A DNA stretch of 7,714 nt from Gammaproteobacteria bacterium (lineage in GTDB: Bacteria; Pseudomonadota; Gammaproteobacteria; Steroidobacterales; Steroidobacteraceae), in the NCBI GenBank assembly GCA_030039615.1, contig JASHVF010000408.1:1-7714 (forward strand), in the 5' to 3' direction. Positions 5,331 through 7,714 of this stretch are shown here, in pieces; position 1 is the first letter of the stretch; each line of letters begins with the position of its first letter. The translations under genes and the position numbers were made by a program. The notes below the pieces were generated by a model. The model ran no database searches. It saw only the letters and a list, made by a program, of their open reading frames with translations, and was not told the origin of the DNA.

Positions 5331-7714
5331 ATGGCATCCGACACGAACTCAACACGGTCCAGTCGAGGTCTGCAGCGCGCCGCGGCGGGCGGCGCGGCCG
5401 CCGCACTGCTCATCGCCGCCGGCGCCGGCACGGCGGCGCTGGCGCAGGAGCAGCCGGCGCAGGCGCAGGGGAGCGCGGAGAGCGGCCCCGAGGTGGAGAC
5501 CATCATCGTCAGCGCCCGCAAGCGCGAGGAGTCGATCGCGCAGGTGCCGACCAGCATCACGGCCTTCACGCCGGAGGCGATCAAGGACTACAACGTCGAG
5601 TCCTTCGCCGACTACGCCGCCATGACCCCCAATCTGTCCTTCACCTATGGCGGCGGGCCCACCGGCATCTCGGACGCGCGCACCATCGCGGTCCGCGGCA
5701 TCACCGGGCAGAACCTGTTCGGCACCGCGGGCGCCACCGGCTTCTACATCGACGACACGCCGGTGCCGGGCTCGGTCGATCCGCGCGTGCTCGATCTGGC
5801 CGGCATCGAGGTGCTGAAGGGTCCGCAGGGGACGCTCTATGGCGAGAGCTCCCTCGGCGGCAACGTGCGTCTCATCACCAAGGCGCCGAACACCAACGAG
5901 TCCGGCTACGGCTACTCGATGGACGCCGGCGCCACCTCCGGCGGCGGCAGCATCGACGGCGGCTATAACTACATCGGTAACCTGGTGCTCTCGCAGGGTG
6001 TCGCCGCGCTGCGCGTGGTGCTGTTCGCCGATCACGAGGCGGGCTATCTGAACCGCAGTTATCCGACGGTCGCGGGCGGAGTGGGTGCCAGCGATCCGTT
6101 CGCCGACGTGCCGCGCACCTCGGTCGACGACCAGGGTGCCGAGAACGCCTTCGGCGGATCGGCCGCGCTGCTGGTGCATGCCGGCGACAACCTCGACGTG
6201 AAGCTGCGCGTCATGTTCCAGGACTCGGCCTACAACGGCTTCCCGGCGACCTTCGCGCCACTGAACGCGGACGGCAATTTCGGCGCGCCCTTGTACACGC
6301 TCGACCGCGCCTTCGACGTGCAATCGAAGGCCTCCGACAGCTGGACCATGCCGACGCTCGACTTCAAGTACTCGGGGTCGGGCTGGTCGGCGGTGTGGGC
6401 CAACGGCTTCTTCTACCGCCACACCCAGGACATCGAGGATTCGAGCTACGGCACGCAGCAGGTGCTCACCGGCGGCTATTACAACGTCACGGGACTCGCG
6501 CCGCAGCCCTATCTGTGGGACGGGGAGCACTTTCACGATCAGCTCTCGAGCGAGGCGCGCGTCTCCTTCGATCCGGTCCATAACCTGAGCGGCACGTTCG
6601 GCCTGTACTACTCGAACACGCATACGCGCTTCACGATTCCGCCCACCTACGCGCAGGGACTCGATGCCGCCGGCACCAGCTCCTGCAGCCTCGCGATCTC
6701 CGATCCCTGCGTGGTGACCTCGCCCGCCTGGTCGAACGACGAGATCTGGACCCAGACCAATCCGGCGCAGGAGGAGGACAAGTCGATCTTCGGCGAGCTC
6801 TACTACAAGTTCCTCGAGAAGTGGACGCTGACGGTCGGGGCGCGGCAGTACTGGCTGAACCAGAGCACCGACTACACCGCCAACGGCTTCCTGAACGGCG
6901 GCGCGACCCCGAGCGCACCCGAATCCAACAGCCAGTCGGGGCTCAATCCCAAGTTCGCGCTTTCGGTGCAGGCGACCGAGGAGGCGATGGTGTACGCCTC
7001 CGCATCCAAGGGCTTCCGCGCCGGCGGTGCGCAGCCGTTCCTCACGTTCTGCTCCGAGCCGGGGCTGCCGATTAATGACATCACGCACCTGCAATCGGAC
7101 ACGCTCTGGACCTACGAGGCGGGCACCAAGGTGCAGACTTCCGGGGTGCTGATCTCCGCGGCGGTGTACAACATCGAGTGGAGCAACCTGCAGCAGCAGG
7201 TGGCGCTGCCGTGCGGCTACTATCTGCAGGTCAACGGCGGCAAGGCGCGCATCAACGGCGGGGAGCTCGAGGCGAGCGGGCGGCTGGTGCCGGGCCTGCA
7301 GTTCCGCGTGGGACTCGGCTACGAGGACACCTCGATCACCGATCCCGGCCCGCTGGCGAGCGTCGGCGTGCTCACCGACACGCGCATCAGCGGCGTGCCG
7401 GCGTTCACCGGCTCGGCGGGCCTGGTCTACACCAGGGCGATCGGCTCCGACACGCAGGGCTTCGTGTCCGCCGACTACAGCTACCAGGGCAACAGCATCT
7501 CGCTGCTGGTGGGCGGCAGCGGCGCCGAGGCGACGCGCCCCGGCTATGGGCTCGTCAACCTGCGCTTCGGCATCAACCAGGGCAACTCGGAGTGGTCGCT
7601 CAACTTCAAGAATCTCTTCAACGCCAGGCCGAACCTCGGCGACATCGGCTACGTCGGCTACGCGCAGTACAACGCCGCCGGACAGGTGATTCCGCAGGTG
7701 GCGACACTGCCGCC
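5331..7714 (+). CDS. TonB-dependent outer-membrane receptor (3' end outside window)
   Basis: This is an outer-membrane beta-barrel transporter energised by TonB-ExbBD; 794 codons are visible and the frame stays open to the edge. The signal peptide spans residues 1-38 (cleavage ALA|QEQ). The TonB box is ETIIVSA at 56-62. The plug domain runs from about 65 to 185, with VPTSITAF (72-79), IAVRGI (119-124), FYIDDTPV (138-145) and VLKGPQGTLYGESSLGG (161-177). Barrel signatures include YASASKGFRAGG (555-566) and the near-terminal FKNLFNARPNLGD, with Asn761-Asn764. Receptors of this type usually end in an aromatic-terminated strand 10-25 residues later, so very little is missing. Two cysteine pairs, Cys452/Cys460 and Cys574/Cys628, probably lie in extracellular loops. 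No fused signalling domain precedes the plug, so it should not directly drive an anti-sigma system. The gene begins 34 bases after the hydrolase with no terminator between, so co-transcription is likely. The cargo is unknown; iron chelates are the default for the family, but the neighbouring hydrolase favours an organic compound. Confidence 0.95.
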   Translation, partial: MASDTNSTRSSRGLQRAAAGGAAAALLIAAGAGTAALAQEQPAQAQGSAESGPEVETIIVSARKREESIAQVPTSITAFTPEAIKDYNVESFADYAAMTPNLSFTYGGGPTGISDARTIAVRGITGQNLFGTAGATGFYIDDTPVPGSVDPRVLDLAGIEVLKGPQGTLYGESSLGGNVRLITKAPNTNESGYGYSMDAGATSGGGSIDGGYNYIGNLVLSQGVAALRVVLFADHEAGYLNRSYPTVAGGVGASDPFADVPRTSVDDQGAENAFGGSAALLVHAGDNLDVKLRVMFQDSAYNGFPATFAPLNADGNFGAPLYTLDRAFDVQSKASDSWTMPTLDFKYSGSGWSAVWANGFFYRHTQDIEDSSYGTQQVLTGGYYNVTGLAPQPYLWDGEHFHDQLSSEARVSFDPVHNLSGTFGLYYSNTHTRFTIPPTYAQGLDAAGTSSCSLAISDPCVVTSPAWSNDEIWTQTNPAQEEDKSIFGELYYKFLEKWTLTVGARQYWLNQSTDYTANGFLNGGATPSAPESNSQSGLNPKFALSVQATEEAMVYASASKGFRAGGAQPFLTFCSEPGLPINDITHLQSDTLWTYEAGTKVQTSGVLISAAVYNIEWSNLQQQVALPCGYYLQVNGGKARINGGELEASGRLVPGLQFRVGLGYEDTSITDPGPLASVGVLTDTRISGVPAFTGSAGLVYTRAIGSDTQGFVSADYSYQGNSISLLVGGSGAEATRPGYGLVNLRFGINQGNSEWSLNFKNLFNARPNLGDIGYVGYAQYNAAGQVIPQVATLP

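Noticed and set aside
4238..5584. A 448-codon open frame on the - strand opposite the alpha/beta hydrolase
   Set aside because: No recognisable motif; antisense to an enzyme with an intact triad. It also runs across the promoter gap and into the start of the receptor gene.
5349..7094. A 581-codon open frame on the - strand opposite the receptor
   Set aside because: Its translation is rich in Arg, Gly, Ala, Val and His with no domain pattern, and it lies wholly antisense to a receptor with clear motifs. It is the usual by-product of GC-rich third codon positions.

Overview
The window is a dense, very GC-rich stretch with six genes, all on the + strand, from a Gram-negative bacterium. An outer-membrane TonB-dependent receptor and several Sec-type signal peptides show the double membrane. 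High G+C, frequent GTG starts and the mix of HSDL2-like, CurA-like and kappa-type proteins fit a Pseudomonadota lineage such as Steroidobacterales/Nevskiales or sphingomonads. The sequence alone does not settle which.

Region 1 (115-4185) is a compact gene string that looks like one operon: an HSDL2-like short-chain dehydrogenase, a zinc-independent CurA/leukotriene-B4-dehydrogenase-like NADP-dependent reductase, a kappa-class/DsbA-fold protein of the 2-hydroxychromene-2-carboxylate isomerase type, and an exported TPR protein. The TPR protein's N-terminal part resembles a peptidase-MA/DUF1570-like metalloprotease that appears to have lost its catalytic residues. Two of the three junctions are 4-base GTGA overlaps and the third is a 2-base gap. 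All four genes are best read from GTG starts.

Region 2 (4186-4282) is the only real intergenic stretch. It holds an AT-rich island (about 4231-4260) with a plausible sigma-70-type promoter and a perfect 6-bp inverted repeat spaced like an operator.

Region 3 (4283-7714) is a second transcription unit: a predicted periplasmic alpha/beta hydrolase with a complete Ser-Asp-His triad, then 34 bases later a TonB-dependent receptor that runs off the right edge only shortly before its expected C-terminus.

A working model, which is inference, is that the receptor imports an organic substrate, the exported hydrolase cleaves an ester, lactone or similar bond in the periplasm, and the cytoplasmic redox/isomerase enzymes of region 1 process an aromatic or lipid-like intermediate. 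The substrate cannot be named from the sequence. No RNA genes, mobile elements, CRISPR arrays or convincing intrinsic terminators were seen. There is no gene-free stretch over 300 bases; the first 114 bases hold only a GC-rich hairpin and a weak -10-like hexamer.
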